Shown: positions 1 to 12,000 of the stretch, piece by piece
How the letters are laid out: each line of letters opens with the position of its first letter
Position numbering within the stretch: the first letter of the stretch is position 1
DNA from: Streptomyces sp. HM190
GTDB lineage: Bacteria > Actinomycetota > Actinomycetes > Streptomycetales > Streptomycetaceae
Length of the DNA stretch: 64,000 nucleotides
Assembly: GCF_009857135.1 (NCBI RefSeq)
Contig: NZ_CP047318.1
Location: 682,001 to 746,000 of the forward strand
Direction of reading: 5' to 3'
Made by a program: the position numbers and the translations under genes
The notes under the pieces: model-generated
Told to the model about the DNA's origin: nothing
What the model saw: the letters and a program-made list of their open reading frames with translations, nothing else
Databases searched by the model: none

Positions 1-3000
1 GCGACGCTCTCCCCGGTGGTGAGGGCCGCGTCGAACAGGGCCATGCCCTCGCGGTGATCGAGCTGGCGCAGGCCCGCGCGGGCGATGCGCTTGAGATCGC
101 TGTCGGCGACGCCCGAGGTCATGCCCTCGCCGCGCTGCCAGGGGCCCCAGGCGAGGGAGAGGGCGGGCAGCCCGGTGGCGGCCCGGCGCAGGCAGACGGC
201 GTCGGCGAAGGCGTTGGCGGCGGCGTAGTTGGCCTGGCCGGCGCCGCCCATGGTGCCGGCGAGCGAGGAGAAGACGACGAAGGCGTCCAGGTCACGGTCG
301 GCGGTCAGTTCGTGCAGATGCTCCACGGCCTCCGTCTTGACCGGCAGCACCGCGTCGACCTGGGCGGGGGTGAGGGCGGTGAGGGTGGCGTCGTCGACGG
401 TGCCCGCCGTGTGCACCACGGCCCTCAGACCGGGGGCCGAGTCGAGCAGCGCGGCCAGCGCGGCACGGTCGGTGACGTCGCAGGCCGCGACCCGTACCGT
501 GGCGCCGAGTCCGGTCAGTTCGGTGAGCAGGTCCTCCATGCCGGGTGCGTCGCCGCCGCGCCGCGCGGCCAGCAGCAGGTCGCGGACACCGTGCCGGGTG
601 ACCAGGTGCCGGGCGACGAGACGGCCGAGGGTGCCGGTGGCGCCGGTGACGAGGGTCGTGCCGGTGGCGGGCCAGACACCGGGGGCGCCGTCGGTGGGGA
701 CGGGGGCCGACGGGTCGGCGGCTTCCGGCCGGTCGTCGGCGGCAGGCGGGGCGGCGGGGGTGAGCCGGGCGAGCCGGGGGGTGAGCAGCCGGTCGTCGCG
801 GAGGGCGAGTTGGGGTTCGTCGAGGGCCAGGGCGAGGGCGACGGCCCGCGGCAGGGGTGTGGTGCTGTCGGGATGGTCGTCGACGAGGACGACGCTGCCG
901 GGGTTCTCCAGTTGGGCGGAGCGGGCGAGGGCCCACACCGCGGCGGCCGCCGGGTCGGTGACGGTCTCGGTGTCCGTGGCGCGGACGGCGCCGGAGGTGC
1001 ACAGCACCAGCCGGGTCGCGGCGAGGGCGCTGTCGGTGGTCCACCGCTGGAGCAGGTGGAGAGCCCGGTGGACGGCGTCGCGGGCGGCGGCGGCCGTCGG
1101 CTCGGCGGGCGGCAGCGGCACGACCACCACGTCGGGCAGGGGGTCCGCGCCGGTCAGGGCGTCCAGGTCCGTGTGGTGTCCGACGCCCTCGGTGGTCGCC
1201 GCCCAGGGCGCGGCGAGGGCGTACGCGGCGGTGTCGCCGAGGACCGCGATCCGGCCCGGGAGGGTGTCCGCGAGGGTGTCGGAGGGCGGGTCGAGGGAGG
1301 TCCACTCCGTGTGGAGCAGCCATTCGGGGCGGATGCGTGGGGTGTCGAAGCCGGCGGTGGACGCGGCCCGCATGTGCAGGGCGGCGACGGAGGCGACGGG
1401 GCGCCCGGACGGGTCGGTGAGGTCCACCGCGACCCGGTCCTCGGCCTCGTCGCGGACGTGTACGCGCAGCGAGGTCGCCTCCTGGGCGTGGCCGGTGACG
1501 CCCCGCCAGGCGAACGGCAGCAGGGGTCCGCCGGTGGTGGGCGCCGAGGGGCGGAACGCCAGGGAGTGCATGGCGGCGTCCAGCAGGGCGGGGTGGAGGG
1601 TGAAACCGCCGCGGGCGGGGTCGGGCAGCCGTACCTCGGCGAAGACCTCGTCGCCGCGCCGCCAGGCCGCGGTGAGGCCGCGGAAGGCGGGGCCGTAGGT
1701 GAAGCCGTGGTCGACGAGGTCGTCGTAGAACGTGGTCAGGTCGACGGGTTCGGCGTCCTGCGGGGGCCAGGCCGTGAGGGGCGCGGCGGGCGTGGTGGAC
1801 GGGTGGGGGGCGAGGGTGCCTTCGGCGTGGGTGGTCCAGGTGTCGTCGTCGCCGGTGCGGGAGTGGACGGACAGGGCGCGGTGGCCGGTGTCGTCGGGCG
1901 GGCCGGCGGCGACCTGGAGCTGCACGGGCGCGTCGGCGGGGATGAGCAGGGGGGCGGCCTGGGTGAGTTCGTCGAGGTGGGGGCAGTCGAGGCGGCTGCC
2001 GGCCCACAGCGCGAGTTCGACGAAACCGGTGCCGGGGAAGAGGGCCGTGTCGAGGACGGCGTGGTCGGTGAGCCACGGCTGCGTCGCCGTGGACAGTTCG
2101 CCGGTGAACAGGGTGGTGCCGTCGGCGGCCGAGGTGACGTGGGCACCGAGCAGCGGGTGACCGGCGGGGCGCAGGCCGAGCGCGGTGAGGTCACCGGTCG
2201 ACGCGGCGGGGCGGGGCTCGGGCCAGTAGGGGGTGCGCTGGAAGGGGTACGTCGGCAGGTCGGCGCGGCGGGCTCCGGTGCCGGCGAAGACGGCGGACCA
2301 GGTGACGGGGGTGCCCGCGAGGTGGGCGCGGGCGACGGCGGTGACGAGGGTCTCGTCCTCCGGGGCGTTCCGGCGCTGCGCGGCGACGCAGACCGGGGGT
2401 TCGTCGTCGGCGTCCAGGCAGTTCTGCGCCGATCCGGTGAGGACACCGTCGGGTCCCGCCTCCAGCAGGACGGTGACGCCCTCGGCGGCGAGGGTGCGCA
2501 CCCCGTCGGCGAAGCGGACCGTGTCACGGACGTGACGCACCCAGTAGTCGGGGGAGCACGCCTGCTCGGGGGTGAGGAGTTCGCCGGTGAGGTCGGAGAC
2601 GACGGGGATGCGCGGCGGACGGAGGTCGAGTGCGGCGACGACCTGGGCGAAGTCGTCGAGCATCGGCTCCATCAGCGGCGAGTGAAAGGCATGACTGACC
2701 GTCAGGAATGTCGCCCGTACGTCCTGTTCGCCGAAGTGGTCGCGGAGGGTGGTGAGGGCCTCGGCGGGGCCGGACAGGACGACGGAGCCGGGCGCGTTGA
2801 CGGCGGCGACGGCGACGTCCGGGTGGTCCGCGAGTGCCTCGACGGCCCGCTTCTCGTCGACGGCGACGGCGAGCATGCCGCCGCCGTCCGGGAGTCGCTG
2901 CATCAGCCGGCCGCGGGCGGCGACGAGGCGGCAGGCGTCGGGCAGGGTCAGCACCTCGGCGAGGTGCGCGGCGGTGATCTCGCCGACGGAGTGGCCCAGC

Positions 3001-6000
3001 AGGTAGTCGGCGCGTACGCCCCAGCTCTCCAGCAGCCGGTACAGGGCGGTCTCGAAGGCGAACAGCGCGGGCTGGGTGTACTCGGTGCGGTGCACGGCCT
3101 CCGGGTCGGGGTCCTGCGTGCCGGTGCCGAACACGATCTCGGCGAGGGGCCGCCCCAGATGCGGGTCGAGGTGGACGCACACCGCGTCGAAGGTCTCGGC
3201 GAACACCGGGTGGGTGGCGTACAGGTCGCGGCCCATGCCGAAGCGTTGGGCGCCCTGCCCGGTGAACAGCACGGCGAGGGTGCCCTCGCGGGCGGTGTCG
3301 CGCAGTACCCCGGCGGGCAGGTCGCCGGCGGCGAGGGCGGTGAGCGCGGCGCTCGCACCGGCGCGGTCGCGGACGGTCGCGGCGGCCCGGTGGCCGAGGG
3401 CGGCGCGGGTGGTGGCCAGGGAGTGGGCGAGGTCGAGGGCGGTCAGGCCGGGGTCGCAGTCCAGGCGGTCGAGCAGCCGGGCCGCCTGGTCGCGCAGGGC
3501 GTTCTCGTCGTGCGCGGACAGCAGCAGCGGCCAGGAACGCGAACCGCCCGCCGTCGCCTCGCGGGTGCCGTCGGTCGCATCGCCCGGGGTGGTGTCGGAC
3601 GTGCCGTCGGGTGCGGCTTGCCGTGCGGTTTCGGCGGGGGTCTCGTCCGGGGCCTGTTCGAGGACGACGTGGGCGTTGGTGCCGCTGATGCCGAAGGACG
3701 ACACGCCCGCCCGGCGGGGGCGGCCGGTCTCCGGCCACGGACGGTGTTCGGTGAGCAGTTCGACCGCGCCGGCCGTCCAGTCGATCTGCTGGGAGGGCCG
3801 GTCCACGTGCAGGGTGCGGGGCAGTTCCCCGTGCCGCATCGCCAGCACGGTCTTGATGACGCCGCCGACGCCGGCCGCGGACATGGTGTGCCCGATGTTC
3901 GACTTCAACGAGCCCAGGTACAGGGGTCGTTCGCGGTCCTGGCCGTACGTGGTGAGCAGCGCGTGCGCCTCGATGGGGTCGCCGAGCCGGGTGCCGGTGC
4001 CGTGCGCCTCGACGGCGTCGACGTCGGCGGGGGTGAGTCCCGCGTCGGCGAGGGCGTCGCGGATGACGCGTTGCTGGGCCCAGCCGTTGGGGGCGGTGAG
4101 TCCGTTGGAGGCGCCGTCCTGGTTGACGGCGGTGCCGCGGACGACGGCGAGGACGGGGTGTCCGTTGCGGCGCGCGTCCGAGAGGCGTTCCACCAGGAGC
4201 AGGCCGACGCCCTCCGACCAGCCGGTGCCGTCGGCGGCGTCGGCGAACGCCTTGCACCGGCCGTCCGTCGCCAGGCCGCCCTGGCGTTCGAAGTCGGCGA
4301 AGAGGGAGGCGTCCGGCATGACGCACACTCCCCCGGCGAGCGCCAGGTCGCACTGCCCGGAGCGCAGCGCCTGGACCGCGTCGTGCAGGGCGACGAGGGA
4401 GGAGGAGCAGGCGGTGTCGACGGTGACGGCCGGCCCCTCCAGGCCGAGGACGTAGGCGACGCGGCCGGAGATGACGCTGGTGGCGGTGCCGGTGACGGCG
4501 TACCCGGCGAGTTGCTCGGAGCCGGGCGGGAACAGCAGCGAGTAGCCGAGCCCGGCGGCACCGACGTACACGCCGGTGCGGGTGGAGCGCAGGGTCGTCG
4601 GGTCGATGCCCGCGTGTTCGATCGCCTCCCAGGAGGTCTCCAGGAGCAGCCGCTGCTGCGGGTCCATGGTGAGGGCTTCACGCGGGGTGATGCCGAAGAA
4701 TCCGGGGTCGAAGCCGGCGACGTCGTCGAGGAAGCCGCCGCGTGCGGCGTCCTGGGCGCGCCAGCCGCGGTCGCGGGGGAAGCCGGTGATGCCGTCGCGG
4801 CCCTCGGCGAGCAGTTGCCACAGCTCGTCGGGGCTGGTGACGCCACCGGGGAAGCGGCAGGCCATGCCGACGATCGCGAGGGGCTCGCCGTCGGCGGCGG
4901 CCCGTCGCGCGGGCGTGGCCGCCGCCGTCGCGGGCGTCTGCTCCGCGTCGTCGAACAGCTCCGTGTACAGCGCCCGCACCATGAGGCGGGGTGAGGGGTG
5001 GTCGAAGACGACGGAGACGGGCAGGCGCAGTCCGGTGGCGGTGGCGAGCCGGTTGCGGAAGTCGACGGCGGTCAGGGAGTCGAAGCCGAGTTCCTTGAAC
5101 GGGCGGGCGGCCTGGACGGTGTCGGCGTCGGTGTGGCCGAGGGCCGCGGCGGCGGTGTCCCGGACCAGCCGCAGCAGGGCCTGGGTGCGTTCGGTCTCGG
5201 TGAGCGGGGTGAGGCGGCCACGCAGCGAGCCGGGATCGCCGTCGTCGGCGCCGGTGGCGGCGGTGCGGCGGGTGCGGGCGGGCCGGGGCACGGGGCGGGG
5301 GTCGACCAGGTCGAGGCGTTCGGCGGGCGGCACGGTGAGGAGGCCGGCCGGGTCGGCGGGGCGCAGCAGCAGGGAGTCGGCGGCAGCCACGGGGGCGCCG
5401 GTGGTGTCGGTGAGGAGCAGGGCGACGGTGCGTTCGCCGGTGCGGGTCAGGCGGATGCGGAGGCGGGCCGCGCCGGTGGCGTGGAGTTCGACGCCGCCCC
5501 AGGAGAACGGCACGGCGAACGGCACGGCGCCCCCCTGGCTGTCGCCGAGGGCGTGCAGGGCGTGCAGCGCGGCCTCGGTCAGGGCGGGGTGCAGGCCGAA
5601 GCGGGCGGCTTCGGGGTGCTGGGCGGCGGGCAGGGCGACCTCGGCGTACACCGTGTCGTCGGTGCGCCACAGGGCGCCCAGCAGGCGGTGTTCGGGACCG
5701 TAGCCGAAGCCGGCCGCGGCGAGCCCCTCGTACACGGCGTCGACCGGTACGGGGGTGGCGTGGGGCGGGGGCCAGGCCGTGAGGTCCGCGGCGGGGGCCC
5801 CGGTCTCGGCGACGAGGGTGCCGGTGGCGTGCACGGTCCACGGTCCGTCCGTGCCGGCCCCCGTGGTGGAGGCGTGCACGGCGAGGGTGCGGCGGCCGCC
5901 CCGGTCGGCGCCGATCCTGACCTGGAGGGCGACGGCGCCGTCCGTGGGCAGGGGCAGCGGGGTGTGCAGGGTGAGTTCCTCGATCCTGCCGCAGCCGACC

Positions 6001-9000
6001 TGGTCGCCGGCGAGGACGGCGAGTTCGACGAACGCGGTGCCGGGCAGGACCGCCCGGTCGCCGATGCGGTATCCGTCGAGCCACGGGTGGTCGTGCGGGG
6101 CGATGCGCCCGGTGAGGACGGCGCCGTCGTCGTCGGCGAGCCGCACGGCAGCGCCCAGCAGCGGGTGGTTGAGCGGGCCGAGGCCGGCCGCGGAGACGTC
6201 GGCGCGGCGGCGGGGGCCGTCGGGCCAGTGCCGGGTGCGCTGGAAGGCGTAGGTGGGCAGGTCGACGCGGCTCGCGCCGGTGTCCGCGAAGACGCGGGGC
6301 CAGGCGACGGGCGCCCCGCCGGTCCAGGCGTGGGCCAGGGCGGTGCGCAGCCGGCCGGGGCCGCCCTCGCCGCGCCGCAGGGTGCCGGTGACGGTGACCT
6401 CGTGGTCGTCGGTCTCGGCGCACTGCTGCAGGGAGGTGACGAGGACGGGGTGCGGGCTGGGTTCGACGAACAGGCGGTGCCCGTCGGCGAGCAGCGCCCG
6501 CACGGCGGGTTCGAAGCGGACGGGTTCGCGCATGTTGCGGCACCAGTAGGCGGCGTCGAGTCCGGCGGTGTCGAAGGGGCCGCCGGTGACGGTGGAGTAG
6601 AACGGCACGTCGCCGCTGCGGGGTTCGAGGCCGGCGAGTTCGGCCATCAGCTGTTCCCGCAACGGCTCGACGTGCGGGGAGTGGCCGGGGCTCGCGGCGC
6701 CGGGGATGCGGCGGGCCTGGACGCCGTCGGCCTGGCAGGCGGCCACGAACGCGTCGCAGGCGTCGGGGTCGCCGGTGAGCGCAACGGAGGCGGGGCCGTT
6801 GACGGCGGCGATCCACAGCCGGTCGCCGAAGGGTGCGAGCCGGGCGCGGACCTGGTCCTCGGGCAGCAGCACGGAGGCCATGCCGCCGCGCACGGTGAGG
6901 GTGCGCAGGGCGCGGCTGCGCAGGACGACGACACGGACCGCGTCCCGCAGGCCGAGGCCGCCGGCGAGGTGCGCGGCGGCGATCTCGCCCTGTGAGTGGC
7001 CGACCACCGCGTCCGGTGCGACGCCGTACGCCTGCCAGGTCCGGGCCAGCGACACCATCACGGTGAACAGCACGGGCTGGATGACGTCGATGCGGTCGGG
7101 GTCGACGTCGCCGGGTTCGCCCCGCAGGACGGCGAGGACGTCCCAGTCGACGAGTTCCCGCACGGCGGCGGCGCACCGCCGGGCGTGCTCGGCGAACACC
7201 GGCTCGGTGTCGAGGAGTTCGCGTCCCATGCCGAGCCACTGGGAGCCCTGGCCGGGCAGCACGAACGCGGTCCTGCCGGTGACGGCGGCGCCCTCGGCGA
7301 GCGCGTCGTGCGGGCGGCCCGCGGCGAGCGCGTGGAGCCCCGCGACCAGGGTGTCCCGGTCGGCGGCGAGCACGGCCGCCCGCTGGTCGAGGGGCGTGCG
7401 GGTGGTGGCGAGGGAGAAGGCGACGTCGGTGACGCCGAGCGGGGTGCGTGCGGTGAGGTGGTCGGCCAGCCGCCGCGCCTGGGCGCGCAGGGCGGCGGTG
7501 CCCCGGGCGGAGAGGACGGCGGGGAACGGGGCGGCGGTGGCGGAGGGCTGTGGTGCTGGGGAGGTGTTCGTGGACGCGGGGGCGGAGGTGGGTGCCTCTG
7601 TCGTAGAGGCCGCAGTCGGAGCGGTGGCCGGGGGTGCCTCTTCGAGGATGACGTGGGCGTTGGTGCCGCTCACGCCGAACGAGGAGACGGCGGCGCGGCC
7701 GGGCGCCTCGCCGTCCGGCCAGGCGCGGGACTCGTCCAGCAGGCGCACGGTACCGGCGGACCAGTCGACGAACGGAGTGGGCTCGTCGGCGTGCAGGGTC
7801 CTCGGCAGGACCCGTTCCCGCAGCGCCTGCACCATCTTGATGACGCCGCCGACGCCGGCGGCGGCCTGGGTGTGCCCGATGTTGGACTTCAGGGAGCCCA
7901 GCCACAGCGGGCGTCCCTCGGGCCGGGCGGCGCCGTAGGTGGCGAGCAGCGCGTCGGCCTCGATGGGGTCGCCGAGGCGGGTGCCGGTGCCGTGCGCCTC
8001 GACGGCGTCGATGTCGGAGGCGGTCAGCGCGGCGTCGGCGAGGGCGTCGCGGATGACGCGCTGCTGCGAGGGCCCGTTGGGGGCGCTCAGCCCGTTGGAC
8101 GCGCCGTCCTGGTTGACGGCGGTGCCGCGGACGACCGCCAGCACGGGGTGCCCGCCGCGCAGCGCGTCGGAGAGGCGCTCGACGACGAGGACGCCGGCGC
8201 CCTCGCTCCAACCGGCGCCGTCGGCCACGGCGCCGAACGCCTTGCAGCGCCCGTCGGGGGCGAGGGAGCCCTGCCGGGACAGCATCACGTGCACGTCGGG
8301 CGTGGACATCACGGTGACCCCGCCGACCAGCGCCAGATCGCACTCGCCGGCCCGCAGCGACCGTACCGCCAGGTGCAGGGCGACCAGGGAGGAGGAGCAG
8401 GCGGTGTCCACGGTGAGGGCGGGGCCCTCCAGGCCGAGAACGTAGGAGATCCGCCCGGAGAGCACGCTGTTGGAGACGCCGGTGGAGCCGTGGCCGTCGA
8501 TGCGCCCCTCGGTGGCGGTCAGCAGGGCGGCATAGTCCTGCTGGGAGACACCGGCGAAGACGCCCGTGCGGCTGCCCTTCAGGGTGAGGGTGTCGATCCC
8601 GGCGCGTTCGAGGGCCTCCCAGCTGGTCTCCAGGAGGAGCCGCTGCTGCGGGTCCATGGAGTGCGCCTCGCGGGGGGAGATGCCGAAGAACGCGGCGTCG
8701 AAGGAGGCGACGTCGTCGAGGAAGCCGCCCTCACGGACGTAGCAGGTGCCCTCCTTCGACGGGTCGGGGTCGTAGAGGGAGGCGAGGTCCCAGCCGCGGT
8801 CCGTGGGGAAGGGACCGATCGCGTCGCGGCCCTCGTCGACGAGCCGCCACAGGTCCTCCGGTGACCGTACTCCGCCCGGGTAGCGGCAGGCCATGCCGAC
8901 CACGGCGATCGGTTCCCGGGCCGCCGACTCCAGTTCACCGAGGCGCCCCCGCGTCCGGTGCAGTTCCGCGGCGACCTGCTTGAGGTAGTCGCGGAGTTCC

Positions 9001-9014
9001 TTGCCATCAGCCAT
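1..9014 (-). CDS. Modular PKS subunit, modules 7 and 8 (3' end outside window)
   Basis: Type I PKS subunit, open to the left edge. ATG at 9014, 9 bp after the previous subunit's stop. The N-terminus is a docking coiled coil (about residues 4-30). Module 7: KS (about 34-460, TACSSS), AT (about 580-880, GHSQGE), DH-like domain (about 950-1200), ACP (GFDSL near 1309). There is no KR; only about 300 bp separate the DH-like domain from the ACP. AT7 reads AASPGHS where methylmalonyl ATs have YASH and malonyl ATs HAFH, so an unusual extender is likely. DH7 has Tyr982 for the catalytic His, Asp for the HxxxG glycine, and Glu for the catalytic Asp (HPALTE), so it should be dead. Module 8: KS, AT with HAFH (malonyl), DH with catalytic His and Asp present but HxxxD for HxxxG, no ER, KR with VDD (B-type). 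The ACP lies outside. Frame checked at four points. Confidence 0.93.
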   Translation of the reverse strand, partial: MADGKELRDYLKQVAAELHRTRGRLGELESAAREPIAVVGMACRYPGGVRSPEDLWRLVDEGRDAIGPFPTDRGWDLASLYDPDPSKEGTCYVREGGFLDDVASFDAAFFGISPREAHSMDPQQRLLLETSWEALERAGIDTLTLKGSRTGVFAGVSQQDYAALLTATEGRIDGHGSTGVSNSVLSGRISYVLGLEGPALTVDTACSSSLVALHLAVRSLRAGECDLALVGGVTVMSTPDVHVMLSRQGSLAPDGRCKAFGAVADGAGWSEGAGVLVVERLSDALRGGHPVLAVVRGTAVNQDGASNGLSAPNGPSQQRVIRDALADAALTASDIDAVEAHGTGTRLGDPIEADALLATYGAARPEGRPLWLGSLKSNIGHTQAAAGVGGVIKMVQALRERVLPRTLHADEPTPFVDWSAGTVRLLDESRAWPDGEAPGRAAVSSFGVSGTNAHVILEEAPPATAPTAASTTEAPTSAPASTNTSPAPQPSATAAPFPAVLSARGTAALRAQARRLADHLTARTPLGVTDVAFSLATTRTPLDQRAAVLAADRDTLVAGLHALAAGRPHDALAEGAAVTGRTAFVLPGQGSQWLGMGRELLDTEPVFAEHARRCAAAVRELVDWDVLAVLRGEPGDVDPDRIDVIQPVLFTVMVSLARTWQAYGVAPDAVVGHSQGEIAAAHLAGGLGLRDAVRVVVLRSRALRTLTVRGGMASVLLPEDQVRARLAPFGDRLWIAAVNGPASVALTGDPDACDAFVAACQADGVQARRIPGAASPGHSPHVEPLREQLMAELAGLEPRSGDVPFYSTVTGGPFDTAGLDAAYWCRNMREPVRFEPAVRALLADGHRLFVEPSPHPVLVTSLQQCAETDDHEVTVTGTLRRGEGGPGRLRTALAHAWTGGAPVAWPRVFADTGASRVDLPTYAFQRTRHWPDGPRRRADVSAAGLGPLNHPLLGAAVRLADDDGAVLTGRIAPHDHPWLDGYRIGDRAVLPGTAFVELAVLAGDQVGCGRIEELTLHTPLPLPTDGAVALQVRIGADRGGRRTLAVHASTTGAGTDGPWTVHATGTLVAETGAPAADLTAWPPPHATPVPVDAVYEGLAAAGFGYGPEHRLLGALWRTDDTVYAEVALPAAQHPEAARFGLHPALTEAALHALHALGDSQGGAVPFAVPFSWGGVELHATGAARLRIRLTRTGERTVALLLTDTTGAPVAAADSLLLRPADPAGLLTVPPAERLDLVDPRPVPRPARTRRTAATGADDGDPGSLRGRLTPLTETERTQALLRLVRDTAAAALGHTDADTVQAARPFKELGFDSLTAVDFRNRLATATGLRLPVSVVFDHPSPRLMVRALYTELFDDAEQTPATAAATPARRAAADGEPLAIVGMACRFPGGVTSPDELWQLLAEGRDGITGFPRDRGWRAQDAARGGFLDDVAGFDPGFFGITPREALTMDPQQRLLLETSWEAIEHAGIDPTTLRSTRTGVYVGAAGLGYSLLFPPGSEQLAGYAVTGTATSVISGRVAYVLGLEGPAVTVDTACSSSLVALHDAVQALRSGQCDLALAGGVCVMPDASLFADFERQGGLATDGRCKAFADAADGTGWSEGVGLLLVERLSDARRNGHPVLAVVRGTAVNQDGASNGLTAPNGWAQQRVIRDALADAGLTPADVDAVEAHGTGTRLGDPIEAHALLTTYGQDRERPLYLGSLKSNIGHTMSAAGVGGVIKTVLAMRHGELPRTLHVDRPSQQIDWTAGAVELLTEHRPWPETGRPRRAGVSSFGISGTNAHVVLEQAPDETPAETARQAAPDGTSDTTPGDATDGTREATAGGSRSWPLLLSAHDENALRDQAARLLDRLDCDPGLTALDLAHSLATTRAALGHRAAATVRDRAGASAALTALAAGDLPAGVLRDTAREGTLAVLFTGQGAQRFGMGRDLYATHPVFAETFDAVCVHLDPHLGRPLAEIVFGTGTQDPDPEAVHRTEYTQPALFAFETALYRLLESWGVRADYLLGHSVGEITAAHLAEVLTLPDACRLVAARGRLMQRLPDGGGMLAVAVDEKRAVEALADHPDVAVAAVNAPGSVVLSGPAEALTTLRDHFGEQDVRATFLTVSHAFHSPLMEPMLDDFAQVVAALDLRPPRIPVVSDLTGELLTPEQACSPDYWVRHVRDTVRFADGVRTLAAEGVTVLLEAGPDGVLTGSAQNCLDADDEPPVCVAAQRRNAPEDETLVTAVARAHLAGTPVTWSAVFAGTGARRADLPTYPFQRTPYWPEPRPAASTGDLTALGLRPAGHPLLGAHVTSAADGTTLFTGELSTATQPWLTDHAVLDTALFPGTGFVELALWAGSRLDCPHLDELTQAAPLLIPADAPVQLQVAAGPPDDTGHRALSVHSRTGDDDTWTTHAEGTLAPHPSTTPAAPLTAWPPQDAEPVDLTTFYDDLVDHGFTYGPAFRGLTAAWRRGDEVFAEVRLPDPARGGFTLHPALLDAAMHSLAFRPSAPTTGGPLLPFAWRGVTGHAQEATSLRVHVRDEAEDRVAVDLTDPSGRPVASVAALHMRAASTAGFDTPRIRPEWLLHTEWTSLDPPSDTLADTLPGRIAVLGDTAAYALAAPWAATTEGVGHHTDLDALTGADPLPDVVVVPLPPAEPTAAAARDAVHRALHLLQRWTTDSALAATRLVLCTSGAVRATDTETVTDPAAAAVWALARSAQLENPGSVVLVDDHPDSTTPLPRAVALALALDEPQLALRDDRLLTPRLARLTPAAPPAADDRPEAADPSAPVPTDGAPGVWPATGTTLVTGATGTLGRLVARHLVTRHGVRDLLLAARRGGDAPGMEDLLTELTGLGATVRVAACDVTDRAALAALLDSAPGLRAVVHTAGTVDDATLTALTPAQVDAVLPVKTEAVEHLHELTADRDLDAFVVFSSLAGTMGGAGQANYAAANAFADAVCLRRAATGLPALSLAWGPWQRGEGMTSGVADSDLKRIARAGLRQLDHREGMALFDAALTTGESV

Positions 9015-9023
9015 GTGAACCGT

Positions 9024-12000
9024 TCACTCCTTGCCGAGTTCCGAGCGGATGAAGTCCAGCAACTCGTCGTCCGAGGCGGCGGCGAGCCGCTCCTCGACGT
9101 CGGTGCCGCCCGTCTGGGGGGCCGTGCCGACGCCCGCGAGGGCCCGCAACCGGGCCGTGGCCCGGGGCCGTTCCGGGTCGTCGGCGCCGAGTTCCGCGAG
9201 CGCCGCCTCCAGTTGGTCGAGCAGCGCGGGCAGCGCAGGCCGCTGCCGGGCGTGCGCGGGACCAGCCTGGTCGACGAGGCGCCGCTCCAACTGTTCGGCC
9301 AGTGCGGCGGGGCTGGGGTGGTCGAAGACGAGGGCGGCGGGCAGCGGCAGCCCCGTGGCGGCGGCGAGGCTGTTGCGCAGTTCGACCGCGGTGAGCGAGT
9401 CGAACCCGGCCTCACGGAACGACCGGCGCGGGTCGAGGCTGTCGGGCGACGGATAGTCGAGGACGGCGGCGGCGCGCGCCCTGACCAGGTCGAGCAGGGT
9501 CCGGGACCGTTCGGCGGCGGGCAGCGCCGCCAGCCGTTCCGCCTGTACGGCACCGGAGGCCGCACCGTTGACGGGGGCGCCGTCGGCGTACGTGCCGTCG
9601 GGTCCCTGCGGCCGGGTCCGCGCGGGTGCCTCCCGGCCGGTGCTCGGCACCAGGGTGCGCAGGGCGGCGGGCAGCGTGCCGGCCGCGGCCCGGTCCCGCA
9701 GGACGGCGGGGTCGGTGCGCAGCGGCACGAGGACGGCCTCCCCGGTCGCCCAGGCCCGGTCGAACAGGGCGAGTCCCCGCTCCGCGTCCAGCGGCAGCAC
9801 ACCGGCCCGGGCGAGGCGCCTCAGGTCGACCTCGGCGAGTCGTCCGCCCATGCCGCCGCCGGTGCCCCACAGCCCCCACGCCAGCGACGTCGCCGGCAAC
9901 CCCTGGGCGCGGCGTTCGCGGGCGAGGGCGTCCAGGTAGGCGTTGGCGGCGGCGTAGTTGGCCTGGCCCGCGCCGCCGAGGGTACCGACGGCGGAGGAGA
10001 ACAGCACGAAGTGTGACAGGTCCGCATCACGGGTCAGCTCGTGCAGGTGATGTGCGGCGTCGGCCTTGGGGGCGAGGACGGTGTCCACGCGTTCCGGGGT
10101 GAGGGCGGTGACCACGCCGTCGTCGACGACGCCCGCCGTGTGGACGATGCCGGTCAGCGGCCGGTCGGCCGGTACGGCGGCGAGGACGGCGGCGAGCGCC
10201 GCACGGTCGGACACGTCACAGGCCGCGAACGTGACCCGCGCGCCGTCCCGTTCGAGGTCGGCCGCGAGCGCCTCGGCTCCGGGCGCGTCCGCGCCGCGCC
10301 GGCTCACGAGCAGCAGGTCGCGCACACCGTGCCCGGTGGCGAGCCGCCGGGCGACGAGCGCGCCCAGTTCCCCGGTGCCGCCGGTGACCAGGACCGTGCC
10401 GTACGCGGGGGCGGGGGCGGGAGTGTCGGCGGGCGGGGCCTCGGCGGGAACGAGCCGCGGCACACGCACCTGTCCACCGCGTACGGCGATCTGTGTCTCG
10501 TCCCGGGCCAGCGCGGTGGCCACGGCGGACGCCAGGGCGGGCGCGTCGGCGTCGTCGTCCTCCAGGTCGACCAGCAGGAACCGGCCGGGGTGCTCGGCCT
10601 GCGACGACAGCAGCAGCCCCCACGCCGCCGCACCGGCCGGGTCCCCGGTGGTCGCGCCCCCGCTCACGAGGACCACCCGGACGTCCGCCGACCGCTCCTG
10701 CGCCAGGACGGACTGCACCCGGGCGAGCGTGTCGTAGGTGAGACCGCGTACGGCATCCGGGCCACCACGCTCCCGGGACCGGTCCGCATCGGCGCCGGAC
10801 TCCGCCCGGAGGGGCGGCTCCAGGGGCAGGACCAGGAATCCGGCGCCCTCGTCCACGCCCGACGCCTCGGGCCGGACGTCCACCGTGTTCCCGGCGTGCA
10901 GGGCGAGGGCCTTGGCCAGCAGACCGGCCCGCCCGTCCGGCTGTCCCAGCACCGTCCACCGGGCCCCGGCCGGGGTGACGCCCTCGACGGGCTGCCAGGT
11001 CGTCGTGTACAGGTCCCCGTCCCCGGTGCGGGGCTCCTCGGCGGAGTCGCGGACCGTCTCCAGCCAGTAGGCGTCCCGCCGGAAGGCGTACGTCGGCAGC
11101 TCCACCCGGCGCGCACCGCTACCGGCCAGGAACGCGGCCCAGTCCACGCCCACCGACCGCACGTGCAGCCACCCCAACGCGGTGACCAGCGCCCGTGTCT
11201 CGTCCCGTCCCTTGCGCAGAGCGGGAAGCGCGCGCAGATCGGGCACGGTCTCCTGGACCAGGGAGACCAGCGAACCGTCCGGACCGACCTCCAGCACCGT
11301 ACCCACATCCTGGGCACGCACCGCACGTATCCCGTCGGCGAACCGGACCGTCTCCCGCACATGCCGGACCCAGTACCCCGGGGTCCGCAGCTCCTCCCCC
11401 GCCACCTCACCGGTCACGTTCGAGACCACCGGCACCGACGGCACACGGAACTCCACCCCGGCCAGCACCCCGGCGAAGTCGGCCAGCATCGGCTCCATCA
11501 ACACCGAATGGAACGCATGACTGACCGCCAGCCGCTTCACCCGCCGACCCCGGGCGGCGAACCCGTCGGCCACCCCACGCACAGCCTCCTCGGTCCCCGA
11601 AAGCACCAGCGACTCCGGGCTGTTCACCGCGGCCAGCGACACCCCCTCGGGCAGCTCCCCCAGCTCGGACTCCTCCGCCTGCACCGCCCACATCGCACCA
11701 CCCGACGGCAACCCCTGCATCAACCGCCCACGCGCCGCCACCACCCGACACGCATCCGACAGCGACCACACCCCCGCCACATGAGCCGCCACCAACTCCC
11801 CCAGCGAATGCCCGAGCACCACATCCGCCCGCACACCCCACGACTCCAACAACCGGAACTGCGCCACCCCCACCGCGAACAACCCGGGCTGAGCCCACCC
11901 CGTCGACTCCAACACCTCCGCAGGACCCCCGAACACCACCTCCTTCAACGAACCCGGCAACAACCCCTCGAACGCCGCACACACCTCGTCGAAAGCAGCG

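Noticed and set aside
4678..8343. Long minus-strand frame overlapping modules 7-8
   Set aside because: Arg/Pro-rich out-of-frame translation. The true frame, read from ATG 9014, gives continuous KS, AT, DH, ACP and KR motifs through the same DNA.
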